Shown here: positions 1 to 9,500 of the stretch, piece after piece | Layout: every line of letters starts with the position of its first letter | How positions within the stretch are numbered: position 1 is the first letter of the stretch | Origin: Prevotellaceae bacterium | GTDB taxonomy: Bacteria > Bacteroidota > Bacteroidia > Bacteroidales > Paludibacteraceae | Length of the DNA stretch: 24,436 nt | Reading direction: 5' to 3' | Assembly (NCBI GenBank): GCA_031270565.1 | Contig: JAISXJ010000164.1 | Span: forward strand, 1-24,436 | Made by a program: the position numbers and the translations under genes | Notes under the pieces: generated by a model | The model's input: the letters and a program-made list of their open reading frames with translations, nothing else | What the model was told of the DNA's origin: nothing | The model's database searches: none

Positions 1-63
1 GTAAGAAGTGCAGATGATGCTACGCAAACTCTGTTTCTGGAAAAAGAATTTACATATCAGTAG
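1..63 (+). CDS. C-terminal end of an unidentified protein (partial)
   Basis: The first 20 codons of the window are open in frame 1 and end with TAG at 61-63, giving a tail that finishes LEKEFTYQ. A strong intrinsic terminator follows 28 bases later, which is the main reason to treat this as a true gene end. The fragment is too short for me to recognise a family. The rest of the gene lies before the window. Confidence 0.5.
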   Translation, partial: VRSADDATQTLFLEKEFTYQ

Positions 64-91
64 CCATCGGATATGAGTTCAGACAAACAGC

Positions 92-118
92 AAAGCCCCG
101 TGAGGGGCTTTTTTGTTT
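92..118 (+). terminator. Rho-independent terminator of the upstream gene
   Basis: An eight-base-pair stem (AAAGCCCC, 92-99, with GGGGCTTT, 104-111) closes a GTGA tetraloop, and the run of T at 109-114 follows. It lies just after the TAG at 61-63 and should end transcription coming from before the window. Confidence 0.9.
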
Positions 119-250
119 AATGAAGAAATGAAGAATGAATGCCGTCAGGCGTTACCCCCTCGCACATCTTTCGCTATTATTAGCGTTTTAGTCCTGCCTT
201 TGGCTTCGCCGATTTTCAATTCAGGCAGAGGTTGGTGTGTCGTGCTTGTG

Positions 251-298
251 CCGCAGGTCGCTGACCTGCGGTTATGAAAATAATGTCCTTTCAGGACA
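251..298 (-). repeat. Composite two-hairpin element, copy 1 (reverse orientation)
   Basis: Read on the minus strand: hairpin 1 is TGTC-CTGAAAG-GACA (298-284), then a 12-nt AT-rich linker ending TTCATAA, then hairpin 2, CCGCAGGTC-AGC-GACCTGCGG (271-251). The same order and linker length occur at 18397-18444 and 24356-24423, and with an 11-nt linker at 512-558. Confidence 0.8.
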
Positions 299-339
299 AC
301 GTAACATTGACTCTCGCTCGGCGAAGGCTGGAGCTTGTG

Positions 340-580
340 CCGCAAGTCAGCGACCTGCGGAATGAAACATCTATACATAACAACTGCCTGAATTGAAAAT
401 CGGCGAAGCCAATTATCTGAAAGACAACATCTTCATAACCGCAGGTCAGCGACCTGCGGAGTGAAACATCTATACATAACAACTGCCTGAATTGAAAATC
501 GGCGAAGCCAATTGTCTGAAAGACAACATCTTCATAACCGCAGGTCAGCGACCTGCGGAGTGAAACATCCATACCTAACC
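340..580 (+). repeat. 99-bp tandem repeat (about 2.4 copies)
   Basis: The dyad starts at 340, 439 and 538, so the spacing is exactly 99 bases. Each full unit contains the dyad, GTGAAACATC-type sequence, ACTGCCTG followed by the 20-nt block AATTGAAAATCGGCGAAGCC (391-410, 490-509), and a small CTGAAAG-loop hairpin with a linker ending TTCATAA. Copies one and two differ at only a few positions. The third copy drifts after about position 570 and ends in a CTGC-CTGAAAG-GCAG hairpin at 582-596. Because 99 is divisible by three, the array keeps a minus-strand frame open with a 33-residue repeat. Confidence 0.9.
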
Positions 581-809
581 ACTGCCTGAAAGGCAGGACT
601 TTATTCTTTTTATAGCGCCTCAAAAAAGACTTAACCCTTTTTTCAGTTATCCGTTGTCCGTTTATCGTTATTAGTGTATAATGAATAATGTTTTTTTGTT
701 CCCTTCGGGGTAAGAACGTCGTCAGGGGACGATGCATCAAGAAAAAGATGCCTGTTAATAACTTTTTATACCAAAATCGTCTTATGATGTCGATAAATAA
801 AAAAAACAC

Positions 810-817
810 TACCTTTG
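810..817 (+). promoter_or_regulatory. Probable glnN promoter (-7 element)
   Basis: TACCTTTG matches the Bacteroidota -7 consensus TAnnTTTG. No good TTTG box is visible 19 bases upstream, so the call rests on the -7 element and its position. Transcription would start near 824, giving glnN a leader of about 175 bases. Confidence 0.55.
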
Positions 818-829
818 CGACGGCTAAAA

Positions 830-880
830 ATGAATTTTATGACGATTGTTTTTAAAAACAACCGTCGTTTTGATACCTGA
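830..880 (+). other. Possible 16-codon leader ORF overlapping a hairpin
   Basis: ATG at 830 opens a short frame (MNFMTIVFKNNRRFDT) that stops at TGA 878-880, a few bases after the predicted transcription start. It overlaps the dyad at 841-866 (GACG-A-TTGTTTTT paired with AAAAACAA-C-CGTC, one mismatch). The hairpin is followed only by GTTTTG, a poor terminator tail. This may be a regulatory leader or chance; the sequence does not decide. Confidence 0.25.
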
Positions 881-997
881 ACATTATTTTGTGATTAAGA
901 GAATGAACGTATCACTCTGCACAGTTTTTGTAATCCGAAAAAAAGTGTCTTGCATGTTCTTTCATACCAATATTTAATTTTTTATTCAAATTGATTT

Positions 998-3187
998 ATG
1001 ACAAAAGTACGTTTTAAAGCATTGAGTGAGGCAACTTCTCGCTCGCCGGTAGTGGTAACGCCTCTCAAAGAGCGTCCGGTTACCAGTTTTGGACAACTGG
1101 TTTTTACAAGGGAAAAAATGAAAGAGTATATCGCCAAGGATATTCTCGTTTTGCTTTTTGACGCTATTGACAACGGGAAACCGCTTAATCGCGACATTGC
1201 CAACGCAGTCGCCATCGGTATGAAGCGATGGGCTTCAGAACTTGGCGCAACGCATTACACCCACTGGTTTCAACCGCTGACAGGCAGCACTGCCGAAAAA
1301 CACGACGCCTTCCTCGACAAAGACCCGCAGGGGCGCGTTATGGAAGAGTTTTCAGGGAAATTACTCTATCAGCAGGAACCTGACGCATCCAGTTTCCCCA
1401 GCGGCGGTATTCGCAATACCTTTGAGGCGCGTGGTTATTCGGCGTGGGATGCTTCCTCGCCCGCATTTGTCGTGGGGGACACGCTTTGCATCCCTACAAT
1501 CTTTGTTGCGTACACCGGCGAAGCGCTGGACTACAAAACGCCGCTTATTCGTTCCACATCGGCGGTAAACAGAGCCGCAGTGGACGTCTGCCGCTTCTTT
1601 GACAAGAATGTGGGAAAAGTTTTCTCCTATCTTGGCTGGGAACAGGAATATTTTCTGGTCGATGAGGCGCTGTGGAACGCCCGTCCTGACCTGATGCTTA
1701 CGGGACGCACGCTGATGGGGCACGAAAGCGCTAAAAATCAGCAACTCGAAGATCATTATTTCGGCGCCATTCCGGAACGGGTGCTTGCATTTATGACAGA
1801 ACTTGAAAGTGAGGCATTGCAGCTTGGAATACCCGTCAAGACGCGGCACAATGAGGTGGCGCCCAATCAGTTTGAAGTAGCGCCCGTTTATGAAGAGGTC
1901 AACCTCGCCAACGACCACAATCTGCTGCTGATGTCCATTATGGAGCGCGTTGCGCGGAAGCATCATTTCCGAGTTCTGTTACACGAAAAGCCTTTTAACG
2001 GCATCAACGGTTCTGGCAAGCACAACAACTGGTCGATGGGAACGGATACCGGAGTGAATCTGCTCGCTCCCGGTAAGAATGCCGCTGCCAATTTGCAGTT
2101 TGTTACCTTTTTGGTGAACATCCTAATGGCGGTTTATCGGCATAACGGGCTGTTGAAAGCGACCATCAGTTCCGCTACTAATGCACACCGTTTGGGAGCT
2201 AATGAGGCGCCGCCGGCGATTGTATCGGTCTTTCTGGGCAAACAGCTTACCGAAGTGCTGGACAAGTTTGAAAATGCTACCGCCGATGAAGGCATTATTA
2301 TTAATGCCAAAAAAGAGATGAAACTTGGCGTGGCGAATATTCCCGAACTGCTTCTGGATAATACCGACCGCAACCGCACCTCGCCCTTTGCCTTCACCGG
2401 CAATCGTTTTGAGTTTCGCGCTGTGGGGTCGTCGGCGAACTGCGGAGCTGCCATGTTGACGCTGAATGCCGTTATTGCAGACCAGCTTATTGTCTTTAAA
2501 AAAGAGGTTGATGCCCTTATGGACAAAGGCGAACGAAAAGAACGGGCGCTTTTCACGGTAATAAAAAAATATATCACGCAGAGTAAGGCGATTCGCTTTG
2601 AGGGGAACGGATACAGTGAGCAGTGGAAGCAGGAGGCTGCAAAGCGCGGTCTGGACTGCGAGACGAGTGTCCCAATCATTTTCGACAGTTATCTCACGCC
2701 ACAAAGTGTAACAATGTATCGGAATACGGGCGTTCTCTCGGAGAAGGAATTACATTCGCGTTGCGAGGTGAAATGGGAAACCTACACGAAGAAGATACAG
2801 ATAGAAAGTCGTGTTTTGGGCGATTTGGCGATGAATCACATTGTGCCGGTAGCGAACAGGTATCAGTCCTTTCTGTTGGATAACGTTGTAAAAATTCGGC
2901 AAATTTTCTCCGGAAATGAGGCGCAGGAACTCTCTACACAGGATATGGTCATTATCCGGCGTATTGAAAAGCACGTATCGCTTATTATCAAAATGGTAGA
3001 TGAAATGATTGAGGCACGCAAAACAGCTAACCGGATTACTGACGAGCGCGACAAAGCCATTGTCTATCACGACACAATTGTACCGCTCATCAACGAAATC
3101 CGTTACAACGTTGACAAACTGGAGTTGATTGTTGACGATGAAATGTGGCCGTTGCCAAAATATCGGGAATTGCTATTCATACGTTAG
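998..3187 (+). CDS. glnN: Glutamine synthetase type III
   Basis: This makes glutamine from glutamate, ammonia and ATP in the cytoplasm and is the GSIII form common in Bacteroidota. The 729-residue length fits GSIII, which is far longer than the roughly 470 residues of GSI. Recognisable family blocks are ATHYTHWFQPLTGSTAEKHD near residues 84-103, EVAPNQFEVAPVYEE near 285-300, the nucleotide/glutamate-site region KHNNWSMGTDTGVNLLAPGK near 340-360, and FRAVGSSANCGAAM near 470-485. The N-terminus (MTKVRFKAL) matches the usual GSIII start, which supports ATG 998. The gene stands alone, with a long leader upstream and its own terminator downstream. Identification is very secure; nitrogen-dependent regulation is plausible from family knowledge but not shown here. 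Confidence 0.97.
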   Translation: MTKVRFKALSEATSRSPVVVTPLKERPVTSFGQLVFTREKMKEYIAKDILVLLFDAIDNGKPLNRDIANAVAIGMKRWASELGATHYTHWFQPLTGSTAEKHDAFLDKDPQGRVMEEFSGKLLYQQEPDASSFPSGGIRNTFEARGYSAWDASSPAFVVGDTLCIPTIFVAYTGEALDYKTPLIRSTSAVNRAAVDVCRFFDKNVGKVFSYLGWEQEYFLVDEALWNARPDLMLTGRTLMGHESAKNQQLEDHYFGAIPERVLAFMTELESEALQLGIPVKTRHNEVAPNQFEVAPVYEEVNLANDHNLLLMSIMERVARKHHFRVLLHEKPFNGINGSGKHNNWSMGTDTGVNLLAPGKNAAANLQFVTFLVNILMAVYRHNGLLKATISSATNAHRLGANEAPPAIVSVFLGKQLTEVLDKFENATADEGIIINAKKEMKLGVANIPELLLDNTDRNRTSPFAFTGNRFEFRAVGSSANCGAAMLTLNAVIADQLIVFKKEVDALMDKGERKERALFTVIKKYITQSKAIRFEGNGYSEQWKQEAAKRGLDCETSVPIIFDSYLTPQSVTMYRNTGVLSEKELHSRCEVKWETYTKKIQIESRVLGDLAMNHIVPVANRYQSFLLDNVVKIRQIFSGNEAQELSTQDMVIIRRIEKHVSLIIKMVDEMIEARKTANRITDERDKAIVYHDTIVPLINEIRYNVDKLELIVDDEMWPLPKYRELLFIR

Positions 3188-3204
3188 AAAGATGTCAGAG
3201 AGAG

Positions 3205-3244
3205 AATGTTGGGACAAGATTATACCTTGCCTCAACATTTTTTG
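3205..3244 (+). terminator. glnN terminator
   Basis: A long imperfect stem begins with AATGTTG (3205-3211) pairing with CAACATT (3233-3239), continues with CAAG/CTTG inside, and is followed by six T (3238-3243). On the minus strand no T-run follows the hairpin, so it should not act on rnr, which converges from the right. Confidence 0.85.
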
Positions 3245-3271
3245 TACCATACGGACATCATTGTTCATTAT

Positions 3272-5452
3272 TCACTGTTTCGTGCAGGGGCTATCCACCA
3301 AAGTCATATCCAGCTGTTTCTTTATCAAATCGACTCGTGCTATCCGGACGCGGATGGCATCGCCAAGTTGAAACCGCCGACGGTGATAACGACCTGTAAT
3401 GCAATAATTTTTGTCATCAAAGAGATAATAGTCGTCATCAAGATTACGAATGGGTATCATTCCCTCGCATTTGTTGACGTTTATTTCTACATAGATGCCC
3501 CATTCCGTTACGCCCGATATGACGCCGTCGTAAATCTCCCCCAGTCGTTCTTTCATATATTCTACCTGCTTGTATTTGATGGAGGCGCGTTCGGCGCTTG
3601 CCGCAAGTTGCTCCATCGAGGAACTGTGTTTGCACAGCGCCTCGTAGCGACCGGCATCAACGCTATGCGAGACCGGCTGGGCATAATGGGTAAGCAGACG
3701 ATGCACCATCATATCGGGATAACGACGGATAGGAGAGGTGAAATGGGTATAATAGTCGAATGCCAAGCCATAATGCCCACTGTTTTTGGTACTGTAAATG
3801 GCTTTTGCCATAGCGCGGATGGCAAGCGTTTCGATGATGTTCTGTTCTTTTTTGCCCTCTACTTCGTCAAGCAGATGATTGATTGAGGCGGACACCTCAG
3901 AGCTTCGTCCGGTGGTCTTGAGTTTGTAACCGAAACGTTTGATGAATGTTGCAAAGTTATTGAGCTTGTCAGGGTTGGGTAGGTCGTGGACGCGGTAAAC
4001 AAAGGTTTTCGACTTTGCGCTCTGCTTTTCGGCTTTGCCAATGTGGGTTGCCACTGTCCTGTTAGCCAGCAACATAAATTCCTCTATCAGTTTGTTACTA
4101 TCCTGCGATTCCTTAAACCACACGTTTACAGGTTTTCCCTTTTCATCAACATCAAAACGCACTTCCACTCTGTCAAAGGCGATTGCTCCGGCGGTGAAAC
4201 GGTTTGCCCGCAATATTCCGGCAAACTCATTGAGCTTGAGCAACTCCTCTTTGTAGTCGCCTTCACCTGTTTCTATCACCTGTTGAGCCTCTTCGTATGT
4301 GAACCGACGGTCGGAGCGAATGACGGTACGCACGATGTCATAATGTTTTATTGCAGCAGCCCCGTCCATTGTAAAAAGCGTTGAATAGGTCAGTTTTTCC
4401 TCGTGCGGACGCAGCGAACAGATGCCGTTGCTCAGATGTTCGGGCAGCATAGGCACGGTGCGATCAACGAGATAAACCGACGTAGCGCGATTCTCCGCCT
4501 CCTGATCAATCATATCCCCTTCGGTAACATAATGTGTTACATCGGCAATATGTACGCCCACTTCCCACAAGCCATTTTCTAACTGTCGAATGGAGAGGGC
4601 ATCGTCAAAGTCTTTGGCATCGTGCGGGTCAATGGTGAATGTTGTAACGGAACGCATATCTACACGTTTGGCAATTTCTTCTTCCGTAATGCCGGCGCTA
4701 ATCTTTTCAGCCGCCTGTTCCACCGTTTCCGGATAGCGATAGGGCAATCCAAATTCTGCCAGAATGGCGTGCATTTCTACATCGTTCTCTCCGACATTTC
4801 CAAGCACATCAATGATTTCGCCGATAGGATTCTTTGCCTTGTCATGCCATTCGGTGATGCGTGCCACACAGCGCTGTCCGTTTTTACCGCCGTGCAGTTT
4901 GTCGAGGGGAATAAATATATCGTGCAGCAACTGTTTTTTGTCCATATTGAGAAAGGCGAATGTCCCCTTTACTTCCAGTATGCCGACAAATTCCGTCCGT
5001 GCCCGCTTGATTATTTCCGTTACTTCGCCTTCCTGTTCGCGTCCTCTGCGACGCGGATAGAGCAGTACGCGGACAGTGTCGCCGTGCAGAGCGCAATTCA
5101 TACTGCGTTCGGCAATAAAGACAGGCTCGCCGCCGTCGTCGGGAATAAGATAGGTTTTTCGCGCCGCACTCTGACGGTCGATAACCCCTGTAACATAGCT
5201 CTGGCGCGGATTATAGCGAAATCTGCCATGCTCCGTCTCTATGATTTGTCCCTGTGCGCAGAGGTCAAAAAGATGGTTGATGATTTGCTGTTTGTCCTGT
5301 TCGGAGGTTAATCCGAGTGCGTATGCGATTTGTTTGTGATTGAATGGTCTGTTGGGAGCGTTCTCGAAAATTGCCAGCATAGGAGCCGTCAAATCAATTT
5401 TCCGTATGCGCTTTCTGACGGATGATGTTTGTGTCTGTTTCTTTTTGGACAT
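3272..5452 (-). CDS. rnr: Ribonuclease R (RNase II/R family 3'-5' exoribonuclease)
   Basis: This degrades RNA processively from the 3' end, including structured RNA, and acts in mRNA decay and rRNA quality control. The protein has 726 residues from ATG 5452-5450; an upstream ATG at 5482 would add ten residues and overlap the preceding gene's terminator, so MSKKKQTQ is preferred. In order one sees a lysine/arginine-rich N-terminus, a winged-helix-like region (about 20-80), cold-shock domains (about 85-250), the RNB catalytic domain with its metal-binding aspartate signature TIDPHDAKDFDDA near 275-290 and HFTSPIRRYPDMMVHR near 580, and a C-terminal S1 domain (DGVISGVTEWGIYVEI) near 645-725. It converges on glnN. 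No clear promoter was found in the 30 bases before it. Confidence 0.96.
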   Translation of the reverse strand: MSKKKQTQTSSVRKRIRKIDLTAPMLAIFENAPNRPFNHKQIAYALGLTSEQDKQQIINHLFDLCAQGQIIETEHGRFRYNPRQSYVTGVIDRQSAARKTYLIPDDGGEPVFIAERSMNCALHGDTVRVLLYPRRRGREQEGEVTEIIKRARTEFVGILEVKGTFAFLNMDKKQLLHDIFIPLDKLHGGKNGQRCVARITEWHDKAKNPIGEIIDVLGNVGENDVEMHAILAEFGLPYRYPETVEQAAEKISAGITEEEIAKRVDMRSVTTFTIDPHDAKDFDDALSIRQLENGLWEVGVHIADVTHYVTEGDMIDQEAENRATSVYLVDRTVPMLPEHLSNGICSLRPHEEKLTYSTLFTMDGAAAIKHYDIVRTVIRSDRRFTYEEAQQVIETGEGDYKEELLKLNEFAGILRANRFTAGAIAFDRVEVRFDVDEKGKPVNVWFKESQDSNKLIEEFMLLANRTVATHIGKAEKQSAKSKTFVYRVHDLPNPDKLNNFATFIKRFGYKLKTTGRSSEVSASINHLLDEVEGKKEQNIIETLAIRAMAKAIYSTKNSGHYGLAFDYYTHFTSPIRRYPDMMVHRLLTHYAQPVSHSVDAGRYEALCKHSSSMEQLAASAERASIKYKQVEYMKERLGEIYDGVISGVTEWGIYVEINVNKCEGMIPIRNLDDDYYLFDDKNYCITGRYHRRRFQLGDAIRVRIARVDLIKKQLDMTLVDSPCTKQ

Positions 5453-5483
5453 AAAATAGTTTAATTTTCTGTGAGTTAACATA

Positions 5484-5510
5484 CAAAAAAAGCAACATTG
5501 CGTTGCCTTT
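5484..5510 (-). terminator. Terminator of the outer-membrane barrel gene
   Basis: On the minus strand GCAAC-GCAAT-GTTGC (5506-5492) forms a five-base-pair stem followed by seven T (5491-5485). It lies 12 bases beyond the stop of the barrel gene and just before rnr, so the two genes are probably separate units, with possible read-through. Confidence 0.75.
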
Positions 5511-5521
5511 TTCGGTTTGTG

Positions 5522-6442
5522 CTATCGCCGTTTTCTGTTCCACCGAGAGCGATACTCCGGCAAACAGTGACAGGGTTCCTTTTCGCCCAGATCAAACAGT
5601 ACGGTGAACTTTGCCCCAACCAGCAACGGATTGATGAGACGGTCTTTCATCAGAACAGATGTAAATGTGCTGTTCATCTGCACGTTCAGGACGTCCGCCT
5701 GATTACGGTCATCAACAGGAATGGTGATAATGTTTCGGCTGTCTTTCGCAGGCTCCGGGTTGATGTTTTTTATGCCGTAGTCGGCAAATGCAGCTATCCG
5801 GTAGTGAATCCTGCTTCTCTTTTTCATCGGATAGATAATCTTCCCAATTTCCATCGATGCCGTTATGGTAAAGTCAAGAGAAACCGGATTAGACCCTTTA
5901 AGGTCAAGATCGGTAAAGAAATGCTCCGGCATGTTCACAAAAGGATCTATCAAGGTGGGATCCTTTCCTGAAGTCTTGACATGGCTCTTCAGGATGGCAT
6001 TTCCAAACATACACATCCCAAACTTGCCACCCAGCAGAAAATACATTTTATTGGAGAACTGTGCGCCGAACATCAAGGGAACATTAACATATCCGATGTT
6101 ATAGTTTTCTCTGTATTTATCATGAGAAAAATCGTAGGTGTACACCAGTGGATCACCTTCCGTGTCAATCATATCAAGTTCTATCTTAAACGGGTCTCGC
6201 CTGATGAATGTTGTTTTGAAATCGAGTTCACCTCCGATTGACAGAAGAAACCGGTTCAGGGCAATCTCGTATCCCAATCCCAACAAGCCACCGCCACCGC
6301 CCCACGGTGTGAGGTTTTCGGCGTTGGTTAGAAAGTTTGCATAGCCAACACCGCCCCATACCTTTACATAGTGTTTTTGAGCCGTAACGCCAACAGCAAC
6401 CAGTATCAGCACTGTTACAACCAACGTTTTTATATAATTCAT
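5522..6442 (-). CDS. Outer-membrane beta-barrel protein, PorT-like
   Basis: A secreted protein of 306 residues from MNYIKTLVV; an ATG 15 bases upstream would add MQHRK. The N-terminus is a clear signal peptide (hydrophobic LVVTVLILVAVGVTA, cleavage likely just before QKHYV). The rest alternates short beta-strand-like stretches with glycine and aromatic residues (VWGGVGYANFL, LLGLGYEIAL, LGGKFGMCMF, IAAFADYGI) and ends with a strand-like VGAKFTVLFDLGEK, typical of eight-to-ten-strand Bacteroidota barrels. Its C-terminal tail contains CHC and is rich in arginine (RSRWNRKRR). PorT-like proteins are one candidate family, but a role in T9SS is not shown. The preceding gene on the same strand encodes a probable T9SS cargo; this gene has a -7 element of its own. 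Confidence 0.7.
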   Translation of the reverse strand: MNYIKTLVVTVLILVAVGVTAQKHYVKVWGGVGYANFLTNAENLTPWGGGGGLLGLGYEIALNRFLLSIGGELDFKTTFIRRDPFKIELDMIDTEGDPLVYTYDFSHDKYRENYNIGYVNVPLMFGAQFSNKMYFLLGGKFGMCMFGNAILKSHVKTSGKDPTLIDPFVNMPEHFFTDLDLKGSNPVSLDFTITASMEIGKIIYPMKKRSRIHYRIAAFADYGIKNINPEPAKDSRNIITIPVDDRNQADVLNVQMNSTFTSVLMKDRLINPLLVGAKFTVLFDLGEKEPCHCLPEYRSRWNRKRR

Positions 6443-6496
6443 CTTTCTGTGTTGCATATCTTTTATGACTGATTATAAAACTTACTGTTACATTCC

Positions 6497-6504
6497 CAAA
6501 CGTA
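6497..6504 (-). promoter_or_regulatory. Probable promoter (-7 element) of the barrel gene
   Basis: On the minus strand the sequence is TACGTTTG, matching TAnnTTTG, 55 bases before the preferred start at 6442. No TTTG box is seen at the expected distance, so confidence is moderate. Confidence 0.45.
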
Positions 6505-6537
6505 TTTTTGCATAATATATTGCGCTGAATGAGTTGA

Positions 6538-9500
6538 TTACGGTTCTTGTACTATAACTCTGAAAATTTCCGATTCTCCGTCTTCAAATCGAACATGCAT
6601 CAGATAGACACCTTTTATAGACGGCGCTTCTACCACCGGCGATGCGGCAACAAATGTCTGCGACCGCACCAGAATACCAGACACTGTCCAGAAGTTTGCC
6701 AGTCCGCCCTTGTTCACGATAATCCGGATAGAGCCATCTTTCATGACAACGGTTGGCATAACGCTTACAGGGGTTTTTGCCTGTTTTAACTCAACCGGAC
6801 AGGTGAACATGGTTTCTCCGTCATCTCGCGTCAATTTTATATAATATTGATCGGAAAGATCAAAAGTAACACCCTCGCCGAGATAGAGTATGGAAGACGT
6901 TTCGCCCTGAATTGGCATGCCATTTTTATACCATTGGAAGCCGGTAAAGGTAAAACCGCCGTTGTACAGTTCATTTTTTACGGCTAATACGTTCCACCAT
7001 TTCTGTTTGATTATGGAATCCGGATAATAGATTTCAAACATAATGGGTACTGTGGATGATTGGCAGAGACTCAGAGAATCGGTAAATTCTACCGTTGCCC
7101 TGTGGATGCCGGGGTGTACTACTGCCGGCATGTTCACGGGAATATGATAGGGGGATCCGCCGACTACTCCGGACTGTGTCGGGAAAAGCGTTCTGTTTGT
7201 CGGGTCAAAAGTGATCCTGTAGTTTGTTGGCAACGCCTCTCCGCCTGTAGGTAACGGATCGTAGGGCAGGACAAAGGCAGGATCGTCTGCGCATACCGGA
7301 GACGTCATTTGTTGAGGCGTTACATTGACAATAGGAGCAACCCTCAGGTGGATTCTGACAATGCTGTCGCAACCGTTCACTGATTGCAACTCTTCCTTAT
7401 AGTCGCCCGGTTCACTAAGGATGTGGTCGCCGAACTTGTACGATTCTCCCTCGCAAATTATGGCGGTGTCAAGCTGAATTTCAAAGACATCTACCACAGT
7501 TAAATCCAGTGTCTGGATACTGTCGCAACCATATACGCTGGTAAGCGTATCGCTTACGTATGTTGTACTGGAATAGTTCTTCCCTCTCCAAAAATACGAC
7601 TGACCATTGCAGAGTGTCAGGCTGTCTTTATGTTCCTCCGGCGCCATAGGCGGTATAATAACATGCTTTTGCAGAGAATCTATACACTCAAAGTCTGACA
7701 GACCGGAGAAGAGCGTAACCTTAAATAAGCCTCCTTCTTCGGGGAAAACAAATTCAGGATTTTCTGCTATTGAGGTCTGTATCTGTCCGTTAATATCGAC
7801 TGACCACCTGAAATTCTGACAGAGTTCATCACTGAGCTCGCCTTCTATCATAACGCGACTTTCATTGATAAAAGTAACAACATTTTTGCACTCCCTGGGA
7901 GTTACCTTATACGTAAATTTCGATTTGGGGAAGCGTGGCTTCACTTTGGCTTCCAAACAAAAGTAACAGTTGGGATCTTTCAGATAAGATGCCCGACAAA
8001 CGTAGTCGTTCGCATCGTTTGCATTTGCATGAAAATCCCTCCCTGTCCCGATAACCGTAGCGCCTAGTAAAGGAAGGCAACCACGTATCTCATCGGACTT
8101 ATACCACGCATAACTGAATCCGTCCGGCACGGTAACGGTAACTTCCTTGCCTCCGCATGTTTCTCCTTCAACTGTGCCTTCGGCACAGTCAATCGTAAAG
8201 TAAGCATAGCCGAAATGCTTACTCGGTTGACAGTCATAGGTAGTAAAACGAATTTGAATGGTCTGACCTGCCAGATTCAGTTGTTGGAGATTCAGCCCTA
8301 AAGTTGTCCAGTCTTTCCATATAATGTCTTTTCTCTCTCCTTTATCATCGTACCAGACATTTGTCTTCCAATCCTTTCTGGTATTGTCATCCGGCACAAA
8401 ATCAGCAGAACCGCAGCTGGACTGAATTGGGTAGCTGTTGTTCAGGATTTCCAGCTTAAAGCGAGGCATTGCAGATGCAGTGTGACCTGTCGTATTTCCG
8501 GGGTCGTCAAGAACCACAGCGTATCGCAACAGCAGCACGGTGGCATTCGGATCGACGGTATAGGTGTAAATAATAGATTCTGCCTGTGCGCCGGTTTCCC
8601 AGTTTCCCAGACGAACGGAAGCAACCTCGCCGTATGGCACTGTTGAAAGCTGGTAGTTGGTACGTGCGTCTCTTGCGCCCATATTCAGAGCTACCGTATG
8701 CCTGCTTGCTATATTGTCAAATCCAAAATTCTGAACACCAGTAGTATTATACGGATTCCCAAACGTACCGTAAGTACACTCTATGTGTGCACCTTTTAAA
8801 TATTTTGCTGTATCACTCGTTGCTTTTAAATTTTCTCCGACATAATCCAGACAGCTTGCCAGGGAGGTGTACACTATCTGGTGGGTAAGCACAGCCCATG
8901 AACTGGAGTCCGTACCGCAGTGGGCACGCACCCAAACGGTGTATAATCCTTTGGTCAGAGGAATGTTATAGGCTTTGGTGTTGAGGGTGGTTATACCCTT
9001 GATGTCCACCCACACAGAGGAGGTGTCAGACATATTTCTGTACTTCACATCAAAGGAATTGGCAGCGCTGTACCATGAAAATTCTCCCGATAACGTGGGT
9101 ACAGTATTTTTCGTAAATGTTAAAAAAGTAGGTTTTGCACAAATCCTTTTTCTGTTTATCTGCACATTATCAATACATCCGCCGGGGTTATTGACTGCAG
9201 TTTGTCCGTTCATCCAGAAGAAAACCAGTCGCATAGTATCCTTTCCGTTAGCTTCAAAGGAGCCATGTTGCCAGCCGGCATATCCGTTCATACCTTTGTA
9301 TTTGTAGTTTGATATTAAACCTGACGGTTTGGCGTTCACATTGGTAGCCCACTTCGACAAATCCACCATATCTCCGCCCTCTGTAGGGTCTTTAGGTACC
9401 CATGCCACAAACAGCGAATCGTCAGTAGTTCCGAGAGACATCCAGTCAAAATCAATTTGATATGGCTCATATGAACCTGTGCAGATGATTTCACGGTAGA

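Larger units (their letters stand above)
119..809. repeat. Repeat-rich intergenic region before glnN
   Basis: No credible gene is seen here. The stretch is a mosaic of short palindromes that recur at 18397-18587 and 24356-24423. The dyad CCGCAGGTC-N3-GACCTGCGG lies at 251-271, 340-360 (one mismatch), 439-459 and 538-558. Hairpins with a CTGAAAG or CTTTCAG loop lie at 284-298, 512-526 and 582-596. A longer-loop version lies at 194-228. Heptamer-like pieces (AATGAAG, AATGAAT) occur at 127-140 and again at about 674-691. A block ATAGCGCCTCAAAAAA at 612-626 is shared with 18615-18630. Long minus-strand frames here are a by-product of the repeats. Confidence 0.8.

Noticed and set aside
145..378. 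A 77-residue minus-strand frame in the same region
   Set aside because: It is composed of the same repeat words (hairpin dyad and 20-nt block) and has no independent evidence of coding.
340..580. Possible CRISPR array because of regular repeats
   Set aside because: The 99-bp units are continuous with no unique spacers, there are only two to three units, and no cas genes are nearby.
291..809. A 172-residue minus-strand open frame with a 33-residue repeat
   Set aside because: It is produced by the 99-bp non-coding tandem repeat and its palindromes. It has no family resemblance and no promoter, and the same DNA words occur elsewhere in non-coding gaps in other frames.
3206..3886. A 226-residue plus-strand frame
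   Set aside because: It lies antisense to the well-supported RNase R gene and shows no recognisable domain. It also starts inside the glnN terminator.
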